From assembly GCA_035296965.1 (NCBI GenBank), contig DATGZX010000355.1, positions 32,989 to 96,988 on the forward strand: a stretch of 64,000 nt of DNA, written 5' to 3'. The position numbers and the translations under genes were made by a program. Of the stretch, positions 34,105 to 42,705 are shown in pieces. This stretch comes from DATGZX01 sp035296965. GTDB lineage: Bacteria; Planctomycetota; Planctomycetia; Gemmatales; Gemmataceae. The notes under the pieces are model-generated. The model did no database searches. It was not told the origin of the DNA and worked only from the letters and a program-made list of their open reading frames with translations. How positions within the stretch are numbered: position 1 is the first letter of the stretch; every line of letters starts with the position of its first letter.

Positions 34105-34695
34105 CTATAGCGAAATGCGCGCGTGTAAATTGTCCACGACCCAATGGAACGCCGTGAGGTGGATCGACTCGACGATCCCCATGTCGTCGAGCGGCACATG
34201 CAAGTTTTTCTGCGCCAGCGTGCGTAGTTTGCCGCCGCTGAACCCGGTGCAGCCAAAGGTTTTCAGCCCATTGCGGTTGGCCCATTCCACGGCGCGCAGG
34301 ATGTTAGGGCTGTTGCCGGACCCGCTGATCGCAATCAAGAGGTCGCCCGCACTCGCCACATTCTTGAGCTGCTCGACGAAGACTCGCTCGAAGCCTTCGT
34401 CATTGCCCCAGGCGAGGATATAAGGAGTGTTGTCGGTCAAACTCAGGATGCGCAGGCGCTTCTTGCGATCGTTATCGAAGTCTTCGCGACGCAGCGTACC
34501 CTTGCCCAGATCTTCGCAAAAATGGGAGGCGTTGGAGCCGCTGCCGCCGTTGCCGCACAAGAAAACAAAATGGCCTCTGGTGTAGCAGTCGTGAATGGCA
34601 TCCGCCAGGGCTCTGACCTCGGCGGCGTCCACGCGCAGAAGTTCCCGGCCAACGCGATCCAGGAAGGGCTGAACATCGAGCTTGGTTCCGAGCAT
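34105..34695 (-). CDS. SIS-domain phosphoheptose isomerase-like protein
   Basis: 196 residues from ATG 34695 with GGGAGAG 7 nt upstream. The SIS sugar-phosphate fold of the GmhA type is visible: FVFLCGNGGSGSNASHFCED, LTDNTPYILAWGNDEGFERV and LLIAISGSGNSPNILRAVEW. GmhA converts sedoheptulose 7-phosphate to a heptose phosphate. The adjoining ROK kinase is compatible with synthesis of an activated sugar, but the heptose pathway itself is not encoded here. The C-terminal segment ESIHLTAFHWVVDNLH matches the family's end. Confidence 0.87.
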   Translation of the reverse strand: MLGTKLDVQPFLDRVGRELLRVDAAEVRALADAIHDCYTRGHFVFLCGNGGSGSNASHFCEDLGKGTLRREDFDNDRKKRLRILSLTDNTPYILAWGNDEGFERVFVEQLKNVASAGDLLIAISGSGNSPNILRAVEWANRNGLKTFGCTGFSGGKLRTLAQKNLHVPLDDMGIVESIHLTAFHWVVDNLHARISL

Positions 34696-34826
34696 GCGAT
34701 TCTCTCCCAATGGGTTTCTCGACAAGAACTGTAATCTAGCAAAGAGGACGAGCCTTGTCTTCCCATGCTGAACGTGGACGTGCCCGGCCAGCTGGATCAG
34801 GGCACAGCGTGCGCTGGCTCGCTCCT

Positions 34827-35393
34827 TCATCCATCGGAAGAGTGCCACGGCCGGTTCGGCAATGGCTTCTTCATCTCCTCAACCGGGTCCTCCTTGGTGC
34901 GGTGGATAATGTAAAGCCACTCGTCTGACCACACGTGCCGGAAAACGATCTCGTCCGCGCTGAGGAACTCGATGCCAAGGCGTTCGAAGGTAATTCTGCC
35001 ACCCAACCAGGGGGGCAGTGTGCCCCGGATTTTGGCGATTATGCTGTCATTCCAATCAAAGGAAAGGACCCCATTGCGCAAGGACCAGCGTCCCACCATG
35101 CAGGGCCGGTACGGCTGTCCGGTCGCCGTGTCGATGCCGATGAAACGGCAAGAGTGGTCCGGGGCAATGATCAATACGCTGAGAGCTTCGGCCGGCGCTG
35201 TCTGTGGGGAGATTTCGCGGTGATGCCAGACGCCCACCAATTGCCGCTCGGCCGCGGTTAGGCGGTGCGTAAGCCACCAAGAGACCAGGGCGAGGACCAC
35301 CATGAGAAGTCCGCTTACTAACAAAGACCATTTCCAGGCTTTGCGTTTCAACGTTTTCTTCTCCGCTGGTGGGAGGAAGCCGGCGAATTGCAC
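34827..35393 (-). CDS. Single-pass membrane protein of unknown function
   Basis: 188 residues from a GTG start (35393); no strong ribosome-binding site. Residues ~22-44 form one transmembrane helix (WSLLVSGLLMVVLALVSWWL), followed by an outside domain with lipocalin-like strand spacing (LVGVWHHREISP, VGRWSLRNGVLSFDWND, ITFERLGIEFLSADEIVFRH). This pattern of GxW repeats resembles small beta-barrel lipocalin-like domains of planctomycetes, but I do not recognise a named family. Located upstream of the SIS gene on the same strand. Confidence 0.65.
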   Translation of the reverse strand: MQFAGFLPPAEKKTLKRKAWKWSLLVSGLLMVVLALVSWWLTHRLTAAERQLVGVWHHREISPQTAPAEALSVLIIAPDHSCRFIGIDTATGQPYRPCMVGRWSLRNGVLSFDWNDSIIAKIRGTLPPWLGGRITFERLGIEFLSADEIVFRHVWSDEWLYIIHRTKEDPVEEMKKPLPNRPWHSSDG

Positions 35394-35674
35394 TCAAGGC
35401 GAGTCGCGGCTGAACGAAACGTGCGTCCCCTAACAATGGATCGGCTGGTTCGTCTGTTGAGCTCTCCATGTTACCATCCACGTCCGACGCCTGTGGTTTT
35501 CCAAGCGCAGAATTGCCAGGCCCAAGATTATCGCTGAGATGCAGATCATTGCCCATTTGTTATGGCGTAAGCCGAGGTCCACCTGGGGCAAGGGGTCTAT
35601 CCTTCGTCAGCCAGTTCCGATAGATTTCCGTGGTCCTGACGAAACTTCATTCGCCTTCTGGCCGCGAGGTGAAG

Positions 35675-36868
35675 ATGACAACGAGTTGGAGTCTCGCGCA
35701 CGGGTATCGCTATGCTGGCGTTCATTGCGGCATTCGACCAGACCCAGAACGCCTCGACTTGGCACTGGTGGTTAGCGATACTCCCGCCGCCGCGGCGGGA
35801 GTCTTCACCCAGAACCGTGTCGTGGCCGCGCCGGTCCGGGTTTGCCGGGAACGATTGCCGCGCGGTGATGCGCGTGGCATTGTGATCTGCTCCGGCAATG
35901 CCAATGCCTGCACCGGGGCACGTGGCCTTGAAGACGCGCGCCGGATGACTGCGCTCGCCGCCGAGGCTGTAGGCTGCCGAGCGGAGGAGTTTTTGGTTTG
36001 TTCTACTGGAGTCATCGGCCGGCATCTTCCGATGCCCGCCGTCGAATCCGGCATCCGAGCTGCCGTTGGCCGGCTCGATGCGAGCGTGCAGAGCTTCGAG
36101 CATGCTGCCCGCGCGATCCTTACGACCGATACGCGCATCAAGGTAAGCACCAGGGCGATCACCGTGCAAGGCACGGAATATCATGTCACCGGTTTCGCCA
36201 AGGGAGCGGCCATGATCGGCCCCAACCTGGCGACCATGCTGGCGTTTGTTCTGACTGATGCCCCAGTCGCGCCCAAGGACCTCAAGTCCCTGGCGCGTCG
36301 AGCCGCAGAGCAGTCGTTCAATTGCATCAGCGTCGAAGGACATACGAGCACCAACGATTCACTTCTGTTTTTCGCCAACGGCACCGGCGCAAAGCTGGAA
36401 CGTGAGGCGCTCGCGCCTCTGGAAGATGCCGCCGCCGCCGTTTGCATGGAGCTGGCTCGAGATATTGCCGCCGACGCCGAGGGTGCTAGCCATCTGATAA
36501 CCATTTCGGTCGAAGGCCTGGGCGATGATGCGGAAGCACGCCGCGTGGCCAAGGCGGTAGCGGAGAGCGCTCTGGTCAAGACCGCCGTCTTTGGCGCCGA
36601 TCCCAACTGGGGACGCGTTGTCTCCGCGGCGGGCTATGCGGGAGTAACCTTTGAGGAGGAGCAATTGTCCATGTGGCTGGGAGACATGCTCCTCTACCAC
36701 GCCGGCACGCCGCAGCCGTTTGACCCATCGACCGCCTCGGCCTATCTCAAAAACAACCGCGAGATCCACCTGCGCCTGCGCTTCACCCTCGGCACGGGCC
36801 GATGCACTTTCTGGACCTGCGATCTCGGCTATGAGTACGTGCGCCTGAACGCGGAGTATACCACCTGA
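35675..36868 (+). CDS. argJ: Bifunctional ornithine acetyltransferase / N-acetylglutamate synthase
   Basis: 397 residues. ArgJ recycles the acetyl group in arginine synthesis and can also make N-acetylglutamate. The self-cleavage site is in KGAAMIGPNLATMLAFVLTD, with the nucleophilic Thr of ATML; other motifs are VFTQNRVVAAPVRVCRE, CSGNANACTGARG, and the C-terminal FGADPNWGRVVSAAGYAG. The ATG at 35675 follows GAGGTGAAG at close spacing; a longer frame begins 15 codons earlier without matching sequence. No other arginine genes are nearby. Confidence 0.95.
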   Translation: MTTSWSLAHGYRYAGVHCGIRPDPERLDLALVVSDTPAAAAGVFTQNRVVAAPVRVCRERLPRGDARGIVICSGNANACTGARGLEDARRMTALAAEAVGCRAEEFLVCSTGVIGRHLPMPAVESGIRAAVGRLDASVQSFEHAARAILTTDTRIKVSTRAITVQGTEYHVTGFAKGAAMIGPNLATMLAFVLTDAPVAPKDLKSLARRAAEQSFNCISVEGHTSTNDSLLFFANGTGAKLEREALAPLEDAAAAVCMELARDIAADAEGASHLITISVEGLGDDAEARRVAKAVAESALVKTAVFGADPNWGRVVSAAGYAGVTFEEEQLSMWLGDMLLYHAGTPQPFDPSTASAYLKNNREIHLRLRFTLGTGRCTFWTCDLGYEYVRLNAEYTT

Positions 36869-36936
36869 CAAGCTGACAAGATGATTACCTGCCATCTTCT
36901 CATTTACTCCGTCCATTCGAGCTAGAATGGATTCGT

Positions 36937-37869
36937 ATGACCTTCATAAACCTCAGAAATGTCAGCCGGTGGTATGGCACTTATCAGGCGCTGCGCGATG
37001 TATCGCTGATCCTGGAGCCAGGGCGCATCGGCCTTTTGGGCCCGAACGGCGCCGGCAAATCGACCCTTTTAAAAATCCTTCTGGGGTTGCTGCCGCCTTC
37101 TTCAGGCACCGGCTGTGTGCTGGGCTATGACCTGGCCAGTAACCCCAGCGTGTTGCGGCGGGCGATGGGGTACATGTCCGAAGCGGATGCGCTCATCCCC
37201 GGGCTACGCGGGGTGGAGTACGTCGCCCTGGCGGGCGAGTTATACGGCATGCCCCGTCGGGAGGCTGCCCGGCGCGCACACGAAGTGCTGACATACCTTG
37301 AACTCGAAGATGCGCGCTACCGGCCCCTGGAAGAATATTCGACCGGGATGAAGCAACGCCTCAAGCTCGCGCAGGCGCTGGTCCACGACCCGCCGGTTCT
37401 GCTGCTTGACGAGCCGACCAGCGGACTGGATCCTGCGGGCCGCGATGCCATGCTGCAACTACTCCTCACCCTAGGCCGCGAGCATGGCAAGGCATTTATC
37501 TTGTCCACGCATCTCCTGGGCGACGTGGAGCGCGTCTGCGATCGCGTTGTCATCTTGCATCAGGGCCAGGTGCTCTTGCAGGGCGGAGTGGAAGAGCTGC
37601 GCACGCGCCGGCAAGACCGCTACCGCTTACAGATCCAGGGAGAGCGGAGCGCCTTCCTGGAAGAGCTGCGTCTCGAAGGGGTGCGCATTATCGAAGATAA
37701 CGGCCGGGGCGAGTTGTGTGTGGTCGTGCCCCAGGGATGGGTGACACGGGCCTTCTTCGCGCTGGCCGACAATCACGGGGTAATGCTCCGCGGTCTGCAA
37801 CGCGACGACGAAGGTCTCGAAGAACTATTCCACAGGGTCTTGGCGGAAAACAACCGGAACGGAAGTTAG
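36937..37869 (+). CDS. ABC transporter ATP-binding protein (ABC-2 type)
   Basis: 310 residues. Nucleotide-binding subunit: Walker A LLGPNGAGKSTLLKI, signature YSTGMKQRLKLAQALVHDP, Walker B PVLLLDEPTSGLDPAGRD, and switch His in ILSTHLLGDVERVCDR. The C-terminal ~85 residues form the DUF4162-like tail seen in ABC-2 exporters (RYRLQIQGERSAFLEELR). It is separated from the permease genes at 39631-42692 by the minus-strand TA remnant, but likely belonged to the same exporter cluster. The stop overlaps the end of the convergent small gene by 4 nt. Confidence 0.93.
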   Translation: MTFINLRNVSRWYGTYQALRDVSLILEPGRIGLLGPNGAGKSTLLKILLGLLPPSSGTGCVLGYDLASNPSVLRRAMGYMSEADALIPGLRGVEYVALAGELYGMPRREAARRAHEVLTYLELEDARYRPLEEYSTGMKQRLKLAQALVHDPPVLLLDEPTSGLDPAGRDAMLQLLLTLGREHGKAFILSTHLLGDVERVCDRVVILHQGQVLLQGGVEELRTRRQDRYRLQIQGERSAFLEELRLEGVRIIEDNGRGELCVVVPQGWVTRAFFALADNHGVMLRGLQRDDEGLEELFHRVLAENNRNGS

Positions 37870-38087
37870 CCTCGCGATCCCTTCTTTTTCCTGAGCAGGC
37901 GCAAGTTGCGTTCCAGGGCGTCTGCGCGTTCCATGCCGGCTTCGCGGTCCTGCTTCTTCAGCCTCGGATTGTTGGCAAGCTCGCGCTGCAAGGCAATGAT
38001 CTGCTTTTGCAGGTCGATTGGCAGTTTGGAAAGGCGCTTGGCCTCGCGACCGTATTTCCGTTCTTTGTCAGGTCTTGGTGAAGGCAC
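37866..38087 (-). CDS. Small basic coiled-coil protein, hypothetical
   Basis: 73 residues from GTG 38087, with a strong AGGAGG 10 nt upstream (a TTG three codons earlier is too close to it). Highly charged, basic, with a helix pattern (KLPIDLQKQIIALQRELANN, then EAGMERADALERNLRLLRKKK) that looks like a coiled coil. No known family. The good ribosome-binding site and composition argue it is real. Convergent with the ABC ATPase gene. Confidence 0.6.
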   Translation of the reverse strand: MPSPRPDKERKYGREAKRLSKLPIDLQKQIIALQRELANNPRLKKQDREAGMERADALERNLRLLRKKKGSRG

Positions 38088-38201
38088 GTGGAGCAATCCT
38101 CCTCATAGGGGGAAGAAGTAATCCTTCAGGTTGGCTTCTTGGTGCAACCTTGCCCGCCTCCGGAAAACGGTGATGCGGTCCCGGTCGCTTCTAGCGATTT
38201 A

Positions 38202-38534
38202 TTAGACCGCTGCCTGAGGGGAAAGACTCCGAGCGAACGCCTTAGCGACCTGGCGACGTAACTCCGGGTCGTCCTGTTCGAGGATTATCGACGCAAGGAC
38301 CTCATCCGGGTAGCGGCCCGAATCGGCTGCCAGGAGGGCGCGCACGTGACTAGTGACACGGTGCTGAATTTCGTTGAGGGACCGAAGCCGATGTGGATGC
38401 CGGAGCCCGATCGAAGAAGGTTCATACGTATCTCGGCCCACTATGGTCAACTCGTGGGCGAGACGAACCAGTGCCTCGATTTGGGCGGCGGGAGGCAAAC
38501 TGCGAAATTCGGCCGCAAGATCAGTGATATCCAT
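38202..38534 (-). CDS. Hypothetical protein downstream of the ParB-like gene
   Basis: 110 residues; AAGGAG stands 6 nt before its ATG. No membrane or signal sequence; helical (LAAEFRSLPPAAQIEALVRL at the start, DPELRRQVAKAFARSL at the end). Not recognised. It follows the ParB-like gene with a 10-bp gap on the same strand, and a linked role is likely. Confidence 0.6.
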   Translation of the reverse strand: MDITDLAAEFRSLPPAAQIEALVRLAHELTIVGRDTYEPSSIGLRHPHRLRSLNEIQHRVTSHVRALLAADSGRYPDEVLASIILEQDDPELRRQVAKAFARSLSPQAAV

Positions 38535-38544
38535 TGAAGGCTCC

Positions 38545-38817
38545 TTAGGGGACGATCTCCCGCGCCAGACCGTTGACGTCGAACCCGCGCTCTTCGAGCA
38601 CCTTGATCCGTGTGTTTCCGTTCATGACCCTGCCATCGGGCTTCACCCTCAACGCTTCGCGGCAACCCGGAGCAAGTGAACGGACAATGGCGTCAGTGGG
38701 CTGCTGCCGCCAGTGCTCAAGGGCCAGCTTGGCCGTGCCGAATTGGTTGATGCCATCGGGATGAATGCGCTGCAGTGGTGGCTGGGATGAGCCATTGGGG
38801 TGGTTGCCTGCTCCCAT
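38545..38817 (-). CDS. ParB-like nuclease-fold small protein
   Basis: 90 residues. The C-terminal half resembles a ParB/sulfiredoxin N-terminal fold: SLAPGCREALRVKPDGRVMN, then GNTRIKVLEERGFDVN. The first ~20 residues overlap the truncated DUF5615 gene in another frame, and the start codon (ATG 38817) is uncertain with only CAGGT upstream. The gene may have been joined to the DUF5615 fragment by a deletion. Function not known; proteins of this kind act as nucleases or CTP-binding regulators. Confidence 0.55.
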   Translation of the reverse strand: MGAGNHPNGSSQPPLQRIHPDGINQFGTAKLALEHWRQQPTDAIVRSLAPGCREALRVKPDGRVMNGNTRIKVLEERGFDVNGLAREIVP

Positions 38818-38933
38818 ACCTGATCGTCTGTAGAATCCAGGCCAACCGACTGGACATGATTGGAATCAAAGAACCAATCGGCCAAGCGGTTGACCAACTT
38901 GGGCGGCATATTTTGGTCGAAAAGCAGCTTCAT
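38805..38933 (-). pseudogene. Truncated DUF5615 PIN-like toxin gene
   Basis: The reading frame starting at ATG 38933 gives a good DUF5615 N-terminus (MKLLFDQNMPPKLVNRLADW, then HVQSVGLDSTDDQVWEQA) for 43 codons. Intact family members run to ~115 residues and need further acidic residues. Here similarity stops at VWEQA and the frame continues to 38649 as unrelated sequence lying under the ParB-like gene. The toxin therefore lacks most of its PIN-like domain. Its start overlaps the DUF433 stop by 4 nt. Confidence 0.7.
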
Positions 38934-39160
38934 GCGATCGTTATCAGCATACTCCGCTCTCGCTCTGCGGCAAAGGCGAAGCAGGCTTGGATGTCCTCCT
39001 GCGTCAGGTACGGGAAGTCATCGAGGACGTCGGCGACGGTCATCCCGGCCGCGAGGTAAGAGAGGACATCATAAACGGTGATGCGCATGCCTCGGATGCA
39101 CGGACGGCCGCCACGCTTACCCGGCCCGATAGTGATAGGCGATCGCCATTGCTCATTCAT
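38930..39160 (-). CDS. DUF433 antitoxin-like protein
   Basis: 76 residues. The DUF433 helix-turn-helix-like fold is clear: GGRPCIRGMRITVYDVLSYL, AAGMTVADVLDDFPYLTQED, IQACFAFAAERE. DUF433 proteins are usually the antitoxin partner of DUF5615 toxins (VapBC-like type II systems). GAGGT precedes the ATG. The start codon of the partner is intact and overlaps, but the partner gene is cut short, so this antitoxin is probably an orphan. Confidence 0.82.
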   Translation of the reverse strand: MNEQWRSPITIGPGKRGGRPCIRGMRITVYDVLSYLAAGMTVADVLDDFPYLTQEDIQACFAFAAERERSMLITIA

Positions 39161-39630
39161 GAGAGACCTCGCTGCGCGGTCATTGGGTCATCACCGGCCA
39201 GCATCACATGCGAAGCCGGGGGAATCACTCAAACATCAGAAATTCGTGCATAGCGTCATTATACTCCAACCACTGGCCTTTCAGCTTGCCTCCGAATGGT
39301 CCGCCGTCATCTTCGGAAAGTTCCGCAATTTCGGGCTTGAACAGGCCGTATAATACCCCGCTGGCGGAAACCACTGCCTGTCAGTGGCGTTGTTGCTCTC
39401 GTCCACCCGTCTCCAATGCGCACCCATACGGACGTAACTCGGGTTCACGCGCAGGGGGGGATCGACACCACCCGACCGTTGACAAAGCGGCAAGGCGACT
39501 GCCATGATGTGTGCATGACTGTCCAGGCCTCGGTTGGGATGGTCGCACCACGGGTTCTGCATCACTTGCTCGAATCGTGCCCGGATGGAGCGGAGAATGC
39601 TACAAGTCTTTGGCGCAAAAAGGATTACGC
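39161..39630. other. Intergenic stretch between the TA remnant and the ABC operon
   Basis: No gene is supported. A TATAAT at 39349-39354 could be a -10 box for rightward transcription of the ABC genes, but its -35 region is poor. Confidence 0.4.
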
Positions 39631-40563
39631 ATGCCAGGTGCTAGCCTCCTCCACTATCGACCCTGGCGTGGCCGTTTCCGCGGCGTTACTCTGAGCGTTC
39701 TGCCCGTTGCGCGCATTTCCCTTTGGATGATGTTCCGTCGCAAGCTCTTCTGGGCTTTGTACGCGCTGGGCCTCTTGATGTTCTTCATGTTTTTCTTTGG
39801 CCAATACCTTTTGGCCTGGGCAGAAACGCAAACTGCCGAGGAAACCGTGCGCATCGGCGTCGTCCGCGCGGAGCCGGACAAGCTGGTCCATTTGCTCCGG
39901 GAAGTTCTCAAACTTAACGGCACTGGCTACACGTACCGCAACTTCTTCTGGTTCCAAGGCTACATGGTGATGATTGTCCTGGCGATGGCCGGGTCGATCC
40001 TGGTCGGGAATGATTTCCACTTCGGCAGCCTCCCCTTCTACCTGTCCAAGCCGGTCGGCCGCTGGCACTACCTTCTGGGCAAGTGCCTGGCCGTCGCAGT
40101 CTTCATCAACCTCATGACCACGGTGCCTGCTCTGATACTCTTCGTGCAGTACGGGCTGCTCGACTCGTGGTCTTACTTTGTAGAAAGCGGCCGATTGTTC
40201 CTGGGCATCCTGGGATACGGCTTGCTGCTGACCGTCTGTCTAAGCCTCATGTTGGTGGCGGCCGCCACCTGGCTGCGCAGGACCGTGCCGATGATCATGA
40301 CGTGGACGACGTTGTTCCTCTTCTTCCCGATCCTCGCCAAGACCCTGGTCGACGGGTTTCACTACGATCGTCACTGGCGGCTCCTGGATCTGTGGAACGA
40401 CGCCTACTTGTTAGGTAATGCCTGTCTGGGAATGGCACAAGACACCATTCGCCCCGTGGAGCAGCCGGCAGTTTATGAGGCAGGCCTGTTATTGGGAGCA
40501 TTATCACTACTATGCCTGATCTACTTGAACCTGCGGATCCGCGCGGTCGAGATCGTGCGCTGA
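39631..40563 (+). CDS. ABC-2 type transporter permease
   Basis: 310 residues from ATG 39631 with AAGGA 7 nt upstream. About six membrane helices. The large outside loop follows the first helix (ALYALGLLMFFMFFFGQYLL), and the FWFQGYMVMIVLAMAGSILV and LPFYLSKPVGRWHYLLGK segments match ABC-2 permeases. First gene of a permease-ATPase-permease operon. Its 3' end overlaps the ATPase gene by 52 nt in another frame. Confidence 0.88.
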   Translation: MPGASLLHYRPWRGRFRGVTLSVLPVARISLWMMFRRKLFWALYALGLLMFFMFFFGQYLLAWAETQTAEETVRIGVVRAEPDKLVHLLREVLKLNGTGYTYRNFFWFQGYMVMIVLAMAGSILVGNDFHFGSLPFYLSKPVGRWHYLLGKCLAVAVFINLMTTVPALILFVQYGLLDSWSYFVESGRLFLGILGYGLLLTVCLSLMLVAAATWLRRTVPMIMTWTTLFLFFPILAKTLVDGFHYDRHWRLLDLWNDAYLLGNACLGMAQDTIRPVEQPAVYEAGLLLGALSLLCLIYLNLRIRAVEIVR

Positions 40564-41567
40564 ATGCGCCGTCGTTGCAGCCAGAGCCTGCTCTTGCTCC
40601 GTTCGTGGTCGTAGACCAAGCCGACGAGCCGCCGCTCTTGCTTTTCGACCACGTCACCAAGTGGTACGGGCCCGTCATAGGCGTCAACCAGATCACCCTC
40701 GAGCTACGTCCGGGGATCACGGGCCTGGTTGGGTCGAATGGAGCCGGCAAGAGCACGCTCATGCGTCTGGCGACCGGCCAGCTTCGCCCCGACCTGGGCA
40801 GCGTTCAGGTGCTTGGCCATGACGCCTGGCAGTTCGAGGCGAAGCGGCACGTCGGCTACAGTCCGGACGTGGACAATTTCTACGAGGACATGTCCGGCCG
40901 TCAGTTCGTCGAGACCATGGCCCGGCTCTGTGGATTCTCGCGACTCGAAGCGCGCCGCCGGACGGAGGAAACGCTCCAGTTGGTCGGCATGGCCCAACAA
41001 GCCTCGCGGCGGCTGCGGGGCTATTCCAAGGGGATGCGGCAACGCATCAAGGTGGCCCAGGCGCTGGTTCACGATCCCGAGGTCCTGATTCTGGATGAGC
41101 CTCTCAGCGGCATCGACCCCGTCGGCCGCATGGAGTTCCTCGCGCTCTTCCGCCTCCTGGCCGAGCGCGGGAAATGCTTGCTGGTCAGCAGCCATGAGCT
41201 GGAAGAGCTGGAAAAGCTGACCGACCATGTGGCAGTGATGGCGGAGGCACGAATTGCCGCGGTTGGAACTCTGGCCCAGATCCGCGACCTGCTGGACGAT
41301 CACCCGCTGTCCATTCTCATTGGCAGCGATCACCCGCGCCAGATGGCCGGCGCCCTGCTGGCAATGCCCGACGTCCTTGGCGTCGACCTTGGCGAGCAAG
41401 ACAGCATCGTGGTCCGGGCCCGCAACCCACGCCGTTTCTTTCCGGAATTGGCCGGGTTGGTTCTCGAAGAAAACTACGATGTCCACCGCCTGGAAACCCT
41501 CGACGACTCGGCACACGCTATCCTTGGTTACTTGCTGGGCGGACGGCGCGTGGAAAAGAGAGGTTGA
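40512..41567 (+). CDS. ABC transporter ATP-binding protein (ABC-2 type)
   Basis: 351 residues. Walker A VGSNGAGKSTLMRLATG, signature YSKGMRQRIKVAQALVHDP, Walker B VLILDEPLSGIDPVGRM, and switch His in LVSSHELEELEKLTD. A 38-residue Pro/Ala-rich N-terminal extension precedes the ATPase domain and overlaps the permease gene. The C-terminal ~100 residues are the usual exporter tail. Sandwiched between the two permease genes; the three make a complete exporter of unknown substrate. Confidence 0.93.
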   Translation: MPDLLEPADPRGRDRALNAPSLQPEPALAPFVVVDQADEPPLLLFDHVTKWYGPVIGVNQITLELRPGITGLVGSNGAGKSTLMRLATGQLRPDLGSVQVLGHDAWQFEAKRHVGYSPDVDNFYEDMSGRQFVETMARLCGFSRLEARRRTEETLQLVGMAQQASRRLRGYSKGMRQRIKVAQALVHDPEVLILDEPLSGIDPVGRMEFLALFRLLAERGKCLLVSSHELEELEKLTDHVAVMAEARIAAVGTLAQIRDLLDDHPLSILIGSDHPRQMAGALLAMPDVLGVDLGEQDSIVVRARNPRRFFPELAGLVLEENYDVHRLETLDDSAHAILGYLLGGRRVEKRG

Positions 41568-41570
41568 AGG

Positions 41571-42692
41571 ATGGAGGAGAGCGGGTCGAGGCTGGAGGTT
41601 GGCGGTTCGAGAGTCGGGGTTGGCGCGGACGGTGCGCTGACCGCGAATCCGTCCTCAGCGCTCAATTTGCAATCTTCACTCGAATCTTCTCATTCGTCAG
41701 CCTGGTTGGCCTGGTGCTACCTGGTCTGGTTCTGCTTTTTGCGGCAGGCGCGGGCGCGCCAGATGGTGTGGATCGCGCTGGCGTTATTGACACTGATCAC
41801 AACGGTGGTCGGTCTTGTGACGCTTGCCGGGCGTGTCGGCATGGAGGAATGGCGCTGGACCTGGGTCGGGGGCAACCAGCCCTTGCGCATCAATCCTCAA
41901 GAAAAAGCTGGTCCACCGGTTCGTGAACCACCCATTCCGCCCCACTATGTGCGGCTAAGCTATGCGGAGACAGCGCAGGGCATGCAGGTGCTGCCGCACG
42001 CGATCCCCATGCCATCCTCGGCGGCTGCCCTGCAGGATGCCGTCGCAGGGGCCACGCGCATCGCTCTGGCGCGCTCGAGATTCTATCTCTTCTCCAACTG
42101 GGTGGTTTTTTCGGTATTCGTTGGCTTCCTGCTGCCGATTTGGAGCTTGAGCTTCGCCACGGAAGCGCTCGGTGGCGAACGCGAAGGGCGGAGTCTGGTC
42201 TGGCTGCTCACCCGGCCCTTGCCGCGGGCGTCGATCTATCTAGCCAAGTTCTTTGCGCTCCTGCCCTGGAGCTTGGCGCTCAACCTGGGCGGGTTTGCAC
42301 TGATCTGCGCCGTGGGTGGTTGGCAAGGCCATCTGGCATTTCGCCTCTACTGGCCGGCGGTGCTGGGCGGAACCATTGCCTTTTGTGCCTTATTTCACCT
42401 CATGGGCGCTTGCTTTCGCCGTGCAGCCGTCATCGCCCTTGTTTATTCCTTCTTTTTGGAGACAATCCTCGGTAGCATGCCGGGCTACATGAAGCGCATC
42501 AGTATCGGCTTCTACACCCGCTGCCTGATGTTCGACGCCGCTGCGGGCTATGGCGTGCAGCCGGAGAAGCCGTCGATCTACCTGCCGGTGAGCGCGGCCA
42601 CGGCCTGGAGCATACTTTTTATCGCAGCCGCCGGGCTACTGGTCGTCGGGATGATCGTTTTTGCACGTACGCAATACCAGGACCTTAGCTGA
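41571..42692 (+). CDS. ABC-2 type transporter permease with low-complexity N-terminus
   Basis: 373 residues. Residues ~45-370 form an ABC-2 permease with about six helices (WIALALLTLITTVVGLVTLA, VVFSVFVGFLLPIWSLSFAT, AATAWSILFIAAAGLLVVGM) and the EGRSLVWLLTRPLPRASIYLAKF loop. The first ~42 residues (Gly/Ser-rich) are encoded by G-rich, repeat-like DNA and have no family match. The start is ATG 41571, 4 bp after the ATPase stop. Third gene of the exporter operon. Confidence 0.86.
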   Translation: MEESGSRLEVGGSRVGVGADGALTANPSSALNLQSSLESSHSSAWLAWCYLVWFCFLRQARARQMVWIALALLTLITTVVGLVTLAGRVGMEEWRWTWVGGNQPLRINPQEKAGPPVREPPIPPHYVRLSYAETAQGMQVLPHAIPMPSSAAALQDAVAGATRIALARSRFYLFSNWVVFSVFVGFLLPIWSLSFATEALGGEREGRSLVWLLTRPLPRASIYLAKFFALLPWSLALNLGGFALICAVGGWQGHLAFRLYWPAVLGGTIAFCALFHLMGACFRRAAVIALVYSFFLETILGSMPGYMKRISIGFYTRCLMFDAAAGYGVQPEKPSIYLPVSAATAWSILFIAAAGLLVVGMIVFARTQYQDLS

Positions 42693-42705
42693 ACCAAGCG
42701 AGACC

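Noticed and set aside
36937..42692. Single five-gene ABC exporter operon
   Set aside because: The first ATPase is separated from the permease-ATPase-permease set by several minus-strand genes, so the two are not one transcript.
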